From contig JAFWQM010000217.1 of NCBI GenBank assembly GCA_017509065.1, positions 62,001 to 126,000 on the forward strand: a stretch of 64,000 bases of DNA, given 5' to 3'. Made by a program: the position numbers and the translations under genes. Below, piece after piece: positions 25,931 through 34,458 of the stretch (positions within the stretch are counted from its first letter, which is position 1; each line of letters opens with the position of its first letter). Source of the stretch: Clostridia bacterium (GTDB taxonomy: Bacteria; Bacillota_A; Clostridia; Christensenellales; Aristaeellaceae). The notes beneath the pieces were generated by a model. It made no database searches, had not been told where the DNA came from, and was given only the letters and a program-made list of their open reading frames with translations.

Positions 25931-26644
25931 TTATTTGTCCTTTTTCAGGGGACGCTTGGCGGGGATGCCGTTTTTACGAGGATATTGGGGAAGGGTTGCT
26001 TCGTTCTTGCGCACGGGAACGAGCAGGTGGTTTTCCCCGTACAGGTTCAGGGCGGCGGGCTTTTCGATCCTCCCGCCCAGCTTCCGTGCGGCGGCGTCGC
26101 CGTCGTCCATTTCGTCGCTAACGGCCGGGCCCTTCCAGCAGAGCGCGAACCCGCCCACCTTTACGAAGGGCAGCAGATATTCACATAGCACGTTCAGCGG
26201 CGCGACGGCGCGGGCGACGGCCCGGTCGTAAGCTTCCCGGTGCCCTTCCACGCGGCCCAGCGCTTCAGCGCGCTCCTGAATCACGGTCACGTTCGGTAGG
26301 CGCAATTCATCGCAAACTGCTTGCAAAAACTGGCATCGCTTGCCCTGCGCTTCCAGCAGCGTCACCCGGAAATCCGGCCGGGCGATGGCCAGGGCCAAGC
26401 CGGGAAAGCCCGCCCCGGTGCCCATGTCGATCAGCCGGATACCCTTCGGAAAGCATTGCGTCAGCTTAAGCGGCAGCAGGGAATCCAGAAAATGCCGCCG
26501 GGCAATATCGCTGTCCGGCACGCTGGTCAAATCCATGCGCGTGTTCCAGTCGGTCAGCATATCGTGATACACGTTCAGCGCCTTAATCCTGTCCTCTCCG
26601 ACTGGCACGCCCGCGCCGAGCAGCAGCGCTCTCATATCAGCCAT
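25931..26644 (-). CDS. rsmG: 16S rRNA (guanine-527-N7)-methyltransferase
   Basis: 237 aa, usual length for RsmG/GidB. Motifs: WNTRMDLTSV, RHFLDSLLP, SAM loop IDMGTGAGFPGLALAI, and RAVAPLNVLCEYLLP. Methylates N7 of G527 in 16S rRNA. Start at 26644 follows GGAGGAGAACC and overlaps holA by 8 bp. Ends in a Lys/Arg-rich tail. Followed by noc, as in Bacillus. Confidence 0.96.
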   Translation of the reverse strand: MADMRALLLGAGVPVGEDRIKALNVYHDMLTDWNTRMDLTSVPDSDIARRHFLDSLLPLKLTQCFPKGIRLIDMGTGAGFPGLALAIARPDFRVTLLEAQGKRCQFLQAVCDELRLPNVTVIQERAEALGRVEGHREAYDRAVARAVAPLNVLCEYLLPFVKVGGFALCWKGPAVSDEMDDGDAAARKLGGRIEKPAALNLYGENHLLVPVRKNEATLPQYPRKNGIPAKRPLKKDK

Positions 26645-27674
26645 AACGGTTCTCCTCCCGCATGGAAAGAATCCGCAGCATCACATTTTCCAGGCTGCCC
26701 GCATCCATCAGCTGGCCGGACTTGACCAGGTATTCCGTCTCCAGACACAGCCGCGCCATATCATTCAATTGATCCTGTGTGTATGCCCGAGCGGTGTCCA
26801 AAAGCTTCCTGATCACAAACCCCGGAAGACCCATTTTTCCAGCGATTTCGCCCTGTTGCGCGCCGTTTGCTGCCATCGCCTTCGCGTAGGAAAGCTGGCG
26901 GCACTGGCGGCCCAGGAGCGACAGTAGCATCAGCCGCTCTTCTCCGTCGCGCAGCAGCGCTTCAAGCATCCGAAGGGCCTTAGCCCCCTGACCGGACAGT
27001 AAGGTGTCGGCCATGTCGTATACCTTATACTCGGTGGACTGTACGCACACGGCGGCGATGTCGCTCTCAATCACTTCTTCGCGTTCGCCCACATAGGCGG
27101 CCAGCTTGCCGATTTCGTTGGCGAGCAGCGTCAGTTCGCGTCCGGCGGAAAACCACAGCCGCTGGCAGGCGGACAGGCTGATTTTTTTACCCTCTTTTTT
27201 CAGCGTGGCGGTGATCCAGCGGGCGAGCTCCCGATCATCCAGCGGGTCGAAGGAAACGATGCTGGCTTTTTTCTTGAGTACCTGGTACAGTTTCTTCCGC
27301 CCGTCCGCCTTACCGCGCACGAAAAACACGATCACCGCCGTGTCGGGAAGCTGGCCAAGATAGCCGTCCAGTTCCTTCACCGCGCTGTCTTCGTCATAGT
27401 CCTTTGCTTTGCCCGCGGTCAGCATAGCGCTGTCCCGCGCCTCAATAAAGCGCCTGTCGCTCATGAACGGCAGCGTTTCAGCCGCGGCGATCAGCGCATC
27501 GGGGGCCGGGTCGATGAGCCGGGTGTCGTTCATGGCGGCGAAGTCGCCCCCCGCCACCTTTTCCCGCAGGGCTTTCAGGGCGGAGCGCTTGATGTATTCC
27601 TCCTCGCCCTCGAAGAGATAGCATCCGCCGATGTTCCCTTGCTTCAGGGCGGTGAAAAACTCGGTGTGATTCAT
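26637..27674 (-). CDS. holA: DNA polymerase III delta subunit
   Basis: 345 aa. Clamp-loader delta subunit that opens the beta clamp. Begins MNHTEFFTALKQGNIGGCYLFEGEEEYIKR, the standard HolA opening, with TLPFMSDRRFIEARD and the later AQQGEIAGKMGLPGFVIRKL. Start follows AAAGGAACAGCC and overlaps the comEC stop by 4 bp (ATGA). The comEC-holA pairing is common in Firmicutes. Confidence 0.94.
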   Translation of the reverse strand: MNHTEFFTALKQGNIGGCYLFEGEEEYIKRSALKALREKVAGGDFAAMNDTRLIDPAPDALIAAAETLPFMSDRRFIEARDSAMLTAGKAKDYDEDSAVKELDGYLGQLPDTAVIVFFVRGKADGRKKLYQVLKKKASIVSFDPLDDRELARWITATLKKEGKKISLSACQRLWFSAGRELTLLANEIGKLAAYVGEREEVIESDIAAVCVQSTEYKVYDMADTLLSGQGAKALRMLEALLRDGEERLMLLSLLGRQCRQLSYAKAMAANGAQQGEIAGKMGLPGFVIRKLLDTARAYTQDQLNDMARLCLETEYLVKSGQLMDAGSLENVMLRILSMREENRYG

Positions 27675-29965
27675 GGCTGTTCCTTTTCGTTCAAAAACGT
27701 AGTAATGACTGCTTCTCCTTGTTTCGTTGTGATTGTGACAGCGCCGGTTTTACCGGTTTCGTAAATGATCGCTCCGGCGGTTTGCAGGCGTTTGAGTGTA
27801 TCGGGGTTTGGCAGGCGGCTGCTCATGCGGTTGGACGTAATGAGCGCGATTTGAGGCGACACGGTTTCCAGGAACGACGCGCTCATGCTGCTCTTGCTGC
27901 CGTGGTGGGCTACCTTCAGAATGTCCGCGTCCCAGGCAGCATAGGCTTCGTACTCGCCGGGAACATCTGCGCACGTGAGCAGTTTCACGCCGTCCAGCTC
28001 GCACAGCAGGCACAGGCAGTAGCGGTTCGCGTCCTGGCCGGAAACCACTGTCCCAGGCAGGGGCCAAACTGCGGTGAGCGCGGAGCGTGCCAGGCGTATT
28101 TCGTTCCCTGCTGAAAGATGAACGATGGGAATGCAGCGGGCTTTAATCTCCTCCAGCAGCGCGAGGCACTGTTCGTCGATGAGCTGTTCCTCCGCGCCTT
28201 CGGGCAAATAGACCGTTCCGATAGGAACGTCATGTTTCAAAAGCTGTTCCACGCCAAGGCAATGGTCGGTATGCAGATGCGTGAGAATAAGGTGATCCGC
28301 CTTTCTGCCGGTGGACAGCAGGTAATCCGCCACATCGCCGCCGTACTCGCCCGTGTCAATGACGGCGGTTTCCGTTCCGTCCGTCAGAATCGCGGCGTCA
28401 GCCTGGCCCATGGCGAGCTGGATAAACTGTACGTCCCGGCATACGGTCAAGCGCCACGCGCCAAAGGAAAACATAAGCGCCAGGATCGCGGCCAGCCACT
28501 TCTTCTTCCGTGACATCACGGAATATCTCGTCGCCAGGATCAGCGCCAGCGCTACGGCGATCACACAGTACCAGGGAAGCGACGGTACGCGCACGGTGGC
28601 GAAGGGAAGTTTCCCAAACCATGTGATCACGCCGACCGCGCCGCGCGTGACGGGATTGATGAAATTAGCCAGCCATATCCCGCCGCTCAGCCAGCAGCAC
28701 CCGACCGCAGCAGTAAGAAAATAGGCCGGCAGAAGGATGGCAAAGAAAGCGCACGCGAAAGGATTCAGTATGAGGCCGATCAGGGAAAAACGGTGAAAAG
28801 TCTGGATAGTGGGCAGGAAAATACCGACCGTCGCGGAAACGGTTGCCCGCCAGGCGGACAGAAGGGGGCGCTTGGAAGAAACCGGGAAAAGATGGCCGAA
28901 CGCAGCAATCTCCAGCACGGCGCAGAAGGAGAGTTGGAAGCTGGCGGAAAACAGATCCAGCGGGCGGAAGAGCAGCATAAGCAGGAACGCGGCGCAAAGC
29001 GCGGTCAAAGGATCAGGCGTGCGCCTGACCACCCGCCGCCATGCACCAATCATCATCAGCAGCGACGCCCGCACAACCGGCGCGGAGAAATTCAGCAGGG
29101 CACAGTAACCAAGCAGGAACACGCCCAGGAAAACCATCCGCGCCCTGGGGCCGAGGAGCCAGCGCAGCGGGATCATCAGCAGCGCGGCCAACAGGCCCAC
29201 ATGCAGCCCCGATACCGCCAGCAGATGCGCCGCGCCCGCGTCGGAAAACCCCCGCGCGGTTTCCTCCGGGAGCTGATCACGCTGGCCCAGCAGCAGCGCT
29301 TCGGGCAGAGCGCTGTCCTCACCGAAGATCAGGCGCACGCGCTCGGTAAGCGTTTGCCTGATACGATACAGCGCTGAAGCCAGCCCACGCCCGGGATGCC
29401 CGATCAGCGCCGTTTCCCGCGCGCCGGACACACCCGCCCGAACGCCTCTTTGCAGCAGGTACATCCTGAAATCAAACCCATAAGGATTCACCCGGCCCGA
29501 AGGATGATAGAGCGTGGCATCAAACGAAACCAGGTCACCCTCTGACGGCATAAAAGGCGCGTCTTTGTCGGGGGTGTATGTCCAGTACAGCTTGCCAATT
29601 CTGATTTCGTTTGCTTCCGTCTGCAGGACGGCTTGTTCCAGATAACCAGCTGCCGTGCCGTCCTCCCGCAGCGTCAAGTCGCAGGACAGCACGCCGGTGA
29701 CGCGGTATTTGCCTTCCGACGGAAGTGCGGGATGGCTTCGACAGCCGCCAAGCAGCATACCAAGAAACAGGAAACAGGCCATCACGCCTGTTACTCGTCT
29801 CCTGCCAAGCTTCGGAAGAAACGCAACTATTAGCGCGCTGGCGATCAGGCCCAGCGTGTACAGGCCCGGACGCCAGGCAAACAAAACGCCCGCCCATACC
29901 CCCAATCCAAAGGTAAGCGCAGTGCTGACCAGCGGACGTTGGTGATGAAACGGGCGGACGCTCAC
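27671..29965 (-). CDS. comEC: ComEC/Rec2 DNA-uptake channel protein
   Basis: 764 aa. N-terminal membrane segments around a DUF4131/OB-like domain (about 60-170), the Competence domain (about 215-480) with HLLAVSGLHVGLL, and a C-terminal metallo-beta-lactamase domain with THLHTDHCLGVEQLL, ADVPGEYE and KVAHHGSKSS. It forms the channel that carries transforming single strands across the membrane; the C-terminal domain is the likely nuclease. Full length and apparently intact. GTG start overlaps the stop of the upstream gene. Confidence 0.95.
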   Translation of the reverse strand: MSVRPFHHQRPLVSTALTFGLGVWAGVLFAWRPGLYTLGLIASALIVAFLPKLGRRRVTGVMACFLFLGMLLGGCRSHPALPSEGKYRVTGVLSCDLTLREDGTAAGYLEQAVLQTEANEIRIGKLYWTYTPDKDAPFMPSEGDLVSFDATLYHPSGRVNPYGFDFRMYLLQRGVRAGVSGARETALIGHPGRGLASALYRIRQTLTERVRLIFGEDSALPEALLLGQRDQLPEETARGFSDAGAAHLLAVSGLHVGLLAALLMIPLRWLLGPRARMVFLGVFLLGYCALLNFSAPVVRASLLMMIGAWRRVVRRTPDPLTALCAAFLLMLLFRPLDLFSASFQLSFCAVLEIAAFGHLFPVSSKRPLLSAWRATVSATVGIFLPTIQTFHRFSLIGLILNPFACAFFAILLPAYFLTAAVGCCWLSGGIWLANFINPVTRGAVGVITWFGKLPFATVRVPSLPWYCVIAVALALILATRYSVMSRKKKWLAAILALMFSFGAWRLTVCRDVQFIQLAMGQADAAILTDGTETAVIDTGEYGGDVADYLLSTGRKADHLILTHLHTDHCLGVEQLLKHDVPIGTVYLPEGAEEQLIDEQCLALLEEIKARCIPIVHLSAGNEIRLARSALTAVWPLPGTVVSGQDANRYCLCLLCELDGVKLLTCADVPGEYEAYAAWDADILKVAHHGSKSSMSASFLETVSPQIALITSNRMSSRLPNPDTLKRLQTAGAIIYETGKTGAVTITTKQGEAVITTFLNEKEQP

Positions 29966-30669
29966 AGGGAGATCACCAGCCCCGGGAACGCTGCCTGGAC
30001 GCGGGGATACACCGCCTGCGCCTCCTTTACCAGAGTGGCGGGCTCGTGTTCGATCGGGAGATGGGTCAGATACAGGGCTTTGGCATTGGCCTCCTTTGCC
30101 AGCTTCGCCGCACCAGGCGCGCTCATATGGGGTTTTTTATCCGTCCATTCGTCCGCCAGGAACGCGGCGTCGGCTAAAAGCAGGTCCGCGTTTTCCGAGA
30201 ATGCAGCCAAACCTTCGCAATCGTTGGTGTCGCCGGTATAGACCAGGGTCTTTTCTCCGTCCGTCAGGCGCAGCGCCCGGCAAGGCACCGGATGGCGGAC
30301 CGGCATATTGGTAACGGTGAGACCGGCAATTTCGAGCGTATCCGGAAAGGGACGAACATCAAACGCGGGTAAAGTCAGTAAACCGCGGAAGGAGCTGTCA
30401 TCCTCCCCGGGCACATAGACGGGCAGCGTCTTTCCCGCGAATTCCATATAATACCGCAGTACCAGCATATCACTCGCGTGGTCAAAATGCAGATGGGACA
30501 GCAGCACGCCCTCCAAATCCGCCGGATCGCACAGGCGCATAAGGCGGCCCATCACACCGGATCCGCAGTCCATGAGCAGCTTTTTTCCTTTATTCTCCAC
30601 CAGATAACCGATAGCCGCCCCGCCCGCCGGGGGAAAACGTCCGTGACAGCCCAGAACATGAAGCTTCAT
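29962..30669 (-). CDS. Metallo-beta-lactamase-fold hydrolase, RNase Z-like
   Basis: 235 aa. MKLHVLGCHGRFPPAGGAAIGYLVE is the standard start of RNase Z-like hydrolases. Metal motif LLSHLHFDHASDM, later histidine in PVRHPVPCRAL, YTGDTND and a distal YLTHLPIEHEP. The exosite of true RNase Z is not evident, so a generic phosphodiesterase or cyclic-nucleotide hydrolase is equally possible. GAGGTGCCACG precedes the ATG. Cotranscribed with comEC and holA. Confidence 0.82.
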   Translation of the reverse strand: MKLHVLGCHGRFPPAGGAAIGYLVENKGKKLLMDCGSGVMGRLMRLCDPADLEGVLLSHLHFDHASDMLVLRYYMEFAGKTLPVYVPGEDDSSFRGLLTLPAFDVRPFPDTLEIAGLTVTNMPVRHPVPCRALRLTDGEKTLVYTGDTNDCEGLAAFSENADLLLADAAFLADEWTDKKPHMSAPGAAKLAKEANAKALYLTHLPIEHEPATLVKEAQAVYPRVQAAFPGLVISL

Positions 30670-30693
30670 CGTGGCACCTCGCTTGTTGGGTTT

Positions 30694-30822
30694 TTAGGGA
30701 TTAGGGACGAGGGAGCCATGATTTTGCCTCTTCCTCTGGGAGAGGTGACGACAAAAGGAGGCGGAGAGGGCACTCCATCCTAATCCCTCATCCCTTATCC
30801 CTCGAATCTCATCCCTCAATTT
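30694..30822. repeat. Family C inverted repeat of degenerate tandem units, copy 3, with nested hairpins
   Basis: Left arm of AGGGATTAGGGACGAGGGA type (30694-30712) and right arm of TAATCCCTCATCCCTTATCC type (30780-30822). The loop carries CCTCTTCCTCTGGGAGAGG, like the palindrome nested in the family A copy at 8.5 kb. Confidence 0.65.
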
Positions 30823-31612
30823 CAAATTTCTTGCTCACCCGGTCACGCCAGGCAAGGCCCAGGTGAATGTCCTCGCCCACGCGCACACCTTCACGGGTAA
30901 GTATTTCCGTGTGCGTTTGCATCGCCAGCTCGGGCGTGTTGTTTTCGCTGCTCAGGTGACCAAGCAGCACTTCACGAACGCCCGATTCGATCAGTTGCAG
31001 CAGCGCTTCGGCGCTGGCCTGATTGGACAGATGGCCGTGGTTGCTCAGAATTCTTTGCTTTAAATACAGGGAATAGTGTGGATTGAGGCGCAGCAATTCC
31101 GGATCATGGTTGCTTTCCAGCAGCAGCGCGTCCACGCCCGCCAGGGTTTTGAGCACGCTCTTGCGCGCGTGGCCCATGTCCGTGGCCGTGGCGACGCTGC
31201 GTCCGCCATAAAACACGCGGTAGCCCACCGGGTCGGCGGCGTCGTGGGGGATGGGGAAGGGGTACAGCGCCAGATCGCCGATATAAAAATCGTTTTCATC
31301 CTCGAAGATTCGGCGGTTGCCGGGATGGATTTCGCCGACACTGCGGGCCATGGCGTTCCAGGTCCGCTCATTGGCGTAAACCGGGATATGGTATTTCCGG
31401 CTCAGGATGCCCACGCCCTTGACGTGGTCGCTGTGTTCATGCGTTACCGCGATACCGCTCAGCGTTTCGGGCAGCACGTTGATTTCCCGCAGCGCGCGCT
31501 CAATGGCCTTTCCCGTCATGCCCGCGTCAATCAAAATCCTTGTGTCTCCCGCGCCGATGAACAGCGCGTTTCCGCTGCTCCCGCTGTAAAGCGGGCAGAA
31601 TATAAACCGCAT
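30809..31612 (-). CDS. WalJ/YycJ-like metallo-beta-lactamase-fold protein
   Basis: 267 aa. Opens MRFIFCPLYSGSSGNALFI, with VTHEHSDHVKGVGILSRKYHIPVYAN, ATDMGHARKSVL, LESNHDPELL and LSNHGHLSNQASAEAL. These match the YycJ/WalJ group, often found with the WalKR system and linked to cell-wall and DNA metabolism. WalKR is not in the window. The gene has its own promoter and ends in repeat C copy 3. Confidence 0.88.
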   Translation of the reverse strand: MRFIFCPLYSGSSGNALFIGAGDTRILIDAGMTGKAIERALREINVLPETLSGIAVTHEHSDHVKGVGILSRKYHIPVYANERTWNAMARSVGEIHPGNRRIFEDENDFYIGDLALYPFPIPHDAADPVGYRVFYGGRSVATATDMGHARKSVLKTLAGVDALLLESNHDPELLRLNPHYSLYLKQRILSNHGHLSNQASAEALLQLIESGVREVLLGHLSSENNTPELAMQTHTEILTREGVRVGEDIHLGLAWRDRVSKKFEIEG

Positions 31613-31653
31613 TTCCGTTTCCTTTCAAGTATGATCAAAACCGTTTCCGCTAT

Positions 31654-31682
31654 ATTATAACCGGATTTGAACATTCTTGCAA
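31654..31682 (-). promoter_or_regulatory. Predicted promoter of the WalJ-like gene
   Basis: TTGCAA, 17 nt, TATAAT on the minus strand; leader about 35 nt. Confidence 0.75.
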
Positions 31683-31837
31683 GTCTGCGAAAAAAGATTG
31701 TGGGGAGCGTTCGGAATGAACGGATCAAAAAACAGTACATTGAGAAGATGCGAAGGAGTGAAAGAATTGATAAAGAAAGACCTCCTTTGCCGTTTGCAGT
31801 GAAGGTCTTTTGGATATGGTGCCATAACGATAGGTGA
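31683..31837. other. Intergenic stretch with no gene seen
   Basis: No open frame with a ribosome binding site. A weak hairpin (AAGACCT paired with AGGTCTT, about 31777-31808) ends in TTTT on the + strand, but no + strand gene lies upstream. Confidence 0.6.
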
Positions 31838-31952
31838 CTTTAAGCGAAAGGTTTCACAAAATGGTAAATAGTCCGAAAGTTTTTATGGCTTTCTCGGCAG
31901 GGGGGCTGGGGGAACCGCTCTTTGGCCTCCAAAGAGCGGTTCCCCCAGAAAA
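31838..31952. repeat. Dispersed palindromic repeat family A, copy 3
   Basis: Cleanest copy: an asymmetric flank (CTTTAAGCG, CAAAATGG and TATGGCTTTCTCGG) followed by 20-bp perfect arms at 31906-31925 and 31929-31948 with a 3-nt loop. It is followed by AAAATTC, not a T-run. It lies after the glgB stop. Confidence 0.88.
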
Positions 31953-31998
31953 TTCATTCGGTTCATCCAGCTTAGGATAAGCAGATTATTGTCTCATT

Positions 31999-33960
31999 TT
32001 ACTTCTCCGCCGGCGCAAGCACCACGGCAGTTCGGACGGGCAGGTACAGCTTCACATGGCTGTCCTCATTTGGCATTTGCATATGAGCGATGCGGCCAAA
32101 GCCGTTGTAGCACCAGTCATCGCTGGAGAACAATACGTCGTAGGGCTTGTCCGAACCGACAGGGATGGGATAATCCACGTAGCTCTGGGTGGGGGAGAAG
32201 TTGAAGACGAATAGCAGCCCGCCGCGCTCGAAGGCGATGACATGGTCGCTGTTGTGAATCCATTTGAGGCAGGGATATTCCTGGTCGAGAATATGGTATT
32301 TTACAGCAGTATGGATCATGTCGCGGTCAAACGCGTAAAGATCCTGATACTTCAAAGAATCGTTGTTCAGCAGGCTCCACTGGCGGCGGCAGTAATGGAA
32401 ACTGTTGCCGTTGCCGGGACGGGGAAAGTCGATCCATTCGGGATGGCCGAACTCGTTGCCCATGAAGGTGAGGTATCCGTTGCCGCCCGCCGCCATCGTC
32501 AGCAACCGGGTCATTTTGTGCAGCGCAACGGCGCGGTCAATCACGTCGTTGTGGCAGTCCTTGTTCATGTCGGTGTACATGGCGGCGTCGGCGTAGCGGA
32601 AGATCATGGTCTTGTCGCCCACCAGCGCCTGGTCGTGGCTTTCCACATAAGCGATGGTGCCCGCGTTGCGGAAGGTCAGCTCCTTCCACATATCTTCCAT
32701 CCACCAGTCCTCGTCCTTCTTCTTGGAGAGCTTGATCCACATATCCGGCAGACCCATGCCCAGCCGGTAGTCAAAGCCGATGCCGCCATCAGCCACCGGC
32801 TCGCACATGCCGGGCATGCCGCTCATGTCCTCGGCAATCGTCAGGGCGCGCGGGTTCACCTGGCGGATCAGTTCGTTGGCCAATTGCAGGTAGTTCACCG
32901 CTTCGATGTCCGTATTCATGGTGAAATACATGCCCAGATTGCTGAAATCCGTGCCAAGCGCGTGATCCTGGTACAGCATGGAGGTCACGCCGTCGAAGCG
33001 GAAGCCGTCGAAGTGGTATTCGTCCATCCAGAATTTCAGGTTGCTCAGCAGGAAATGGATGACCTCGGGCTTGTCGTAGTTGAAGCACTTGGTGCCCCAG
33101 GCGGGATGATCGCCCTTGCCGCCCTCGTGGAAGAACTGGTAGCTCGTGCCGTCGAACAGGTTGATGCCCTCCAGCGTGTTACCTACCGCGTGGGAGTGGA
33201 CCACGTCCAGCAGCACCCGGATGCCCATTTCGTGGGCCTTGTTCACCAGGTATTTCAAATCCTCCGGCAGGCCGAACCGGCTGGAGGCGGCGAAGAAATT
33301 GCTCACCTGGTAGCCGAAGGAGCCGTAGAAGGGATGCTCCATGATGGCCATGAGCTGGATGGTGTTGTAGCCCGCGTCTTTTACGTGCGGCAGCACCAGG
33401 TCAGCAAAATCGCGGTAGGTGGCGATGCGGTAATCCTCCGTGCACATGCCAACGTGTGCCTCATAGATCAGGGGCTTTTCGTCGCAGCGGAAGTCCTGGT
33501 CCGTCCATTCGTAGGGCGTCAGGTCGTCCCACACCTCGCAGCACCAGCTTCCGTTCGTCCAGTCCTGGATGGCGCGGCGGGTATAGAGGGGGAGATGCTG
33601 GGTCAGGTGGTCGCCATTCTTCACGATGGTTATGACCTTGCTGCCCTTGTGCAGCGTATCACCGGGCAGGAACAGCTCCCAATTGCCGTTCTCCGTGCGG
33701 GTCATGGGCGTCTTGGTCCATGACCAGTCATTGAACTCGCCCGCCAGATACAGCTGATCGGCGGCGGGGGCCCATTCCCGATATATCCAGCCGTCGGGCC
33801 GCTTATGGAAGCCGTAGTATTCATGCGCGTTTGCAAAGTCCTTCAGAGATGTTTTGCCTTGCAGCAGCTGATACAGCTTGTTTTTGTAACGGTCCATACG
33901 CAGGTTGATGTCGCCTTCGAAGGGTTTCAGCTCGGGATGTGTTTCCAGAATATGATACAT
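31999..33960 (-). CDS. glgB: 1,4-alpha-glucan branching enzyme
   Basis: 653 aa. CBM48 domain (about 55-150: WAPAADQLYLAGEFNDW), GH13 barrel, and C-terminal all-beta domain. Catalytic nucleophile in DGFRFDGVTSMLY, acid/base in LTIAEDMSGMPG, and the transition-state site YVESHDQAL. FRFDGVTSMLY and TMNTDIEAVNYL match the eukaryote-type GH13_8 branching enzymes rather than the usual bacterial GH13_9 form with RVDAVASMLY. Introduces alpha-1,6 branches into glycogen. No other glycogen gene is near; it is transcribed alone. Start at 33960 follows AAAGGCGG. Confidence 0.93.
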   Translation of the reverse strand: MYHILETHPELKPFEGDINLRMDRYKNKLYQLLQGKTSLKDFANAHEYYGFHKRPDGWIYREWAPAADQLYLAGEFNDWSWTKTPMTRTENGNWELFLPGDTLHKGSKVITIVKNGDHLTQHLPLYTRRAIQDWTNGSWCCEVWDDLTPYEWTDQDFRCDEKPLIYEAHVGMCTEDYRIATYRDFADLVLPHVKDAGYNTIQLMAIMEHPFYGSFGYQVSNFFAASSRFGLPEDLKYLVNKAHEMGIRVLLDVVHSHAVGNTLEGINLFDGTSYQFFHEGGKGDHPAWGTKCFNYDKPEVIHFLLSNLKFWMDEYHFDGFRFDGVTSMLYQDHALGTDFSNLGMYFTMNTDIEAVNYLQLANELIRQVNPRALTIAEDMSGMPGMCEPVADGGIGFDYRLGMGLPDMWIKLSKKKDEDWWMEDMWKELTFRNAGTIAYVESHDQALVGDKTMIFRYADAAMYTDMNKDCHNDVIDRAVALHKMTRLLTMAAGGNGYLTFMGNEFGHPEWIDFPRPGNGNSFHYCRRQWSLLNNDSLKYQDLYAFDRDMIHTAVKYHILDQEYPCLKWIHNSDHVIAFERGGLLFVFNFSPTQSYVDYPIPVGSDKPYDVLFSSDDWCYNGFGRIAHMQMPNEDSHVKLYLPVRTAVVLAPAEK

Positions 33961-34020
33961 AAGATTCGACCGCCTTTCCATTTGATTGCGTGGGGGATCT
34001 TCGGAACGTTCTGTATCCTT

Positions 34021-34049
34021 ATTATAACAAGAGAATAGTGTTTAGGCAA
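34021..34049 (-). promoter_or_regulatory. Predicted promoter of glgB
   Basis: TTGCCT, 17 nt, TATAAT on the minus strand; leader about 55 nt. Confidence 0.75.
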
Positions 34050-34112
34050 TAGGGGAGAGAGGCTGTATTTAAACGCATGACAGCCTTTCATTCAATTATT
34101 TCGACAGAATAA

Positions 34113-34144
34113 AACTCCTAACTCCTCACTCCTAACTCTTCACT
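34113..34144. repeat. Family C tandem-unit repeat, single arm
   Basis: AACTCCTAACTCCTC-type units matching the right arm of the 9.9-kb copy. No left arm is present, so it may be a degraded element. Confidence 0.6.
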
Positions 34145-34381
34145 CACGAAAGCACTTCTTCCCAAATTCGGCAGCAATTATTGACGCATGTAACCCAGAT
34201 GGAAATAAGCAATAAATGTGATGGAATACCAAATTGTACATGATGCAGAGTTGTCGATCGCCGTTGATATGGTTAAATAAAGACTGGAAAGGACATCAAA
34301 TGAGGCAGAATATCTTATTTCTGAACGCAAGAAATGAAATTGCTGATCGCAAAAAATGAGAGAAAAATACCTGATTGTCAA
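34145..34381. other. A+T-rich intergenic stretch with no gene seen
   Basis: Short open frames here lack ribosome binding sites and family resemblance. The region is clearly poorer in G+C than the flanking genes and sits upstream of the sugar-binding-protein promoter. Confidence 0.6.
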
Positions 34382-34410
34382 TTGTCCAAAGCGCATGATT
34401 TGAGCATAAT
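34382..34410 (+). promoter_or_regulatory. Predicted promoter of the first sugar ABC operon
   Basis: TTGTCC, 17 nt, CATAAT; leader about 40 nt to the ATG at 34459. Confidence 0.65.
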
Positions 34411-34458
34411 AGTATCATCGGGCGCTGAAATGCCCAAAAGTGTAAGGAGGAAAGAAAG

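Noticed and set aside
31775..31812. AAAGACCT/AGGTCTTTT hairpin as a + strand terminator
   Set aside because: No + strand gene lies upstream and the stem is short.
31906..31948. Family A hairpin as the glgB terminator
   Set aside because: On the minus strand the hairpin is followed by CCCCCCTG, not by a T-run, and the same element occurs at unrelated sites.
32242..33723. 493-codon open frame antisense to glgB
   Set aside because: Shadow of a G+C-rich gene: no family resemblance or ribosome binding site, while glgB has clear catalytic motifs.
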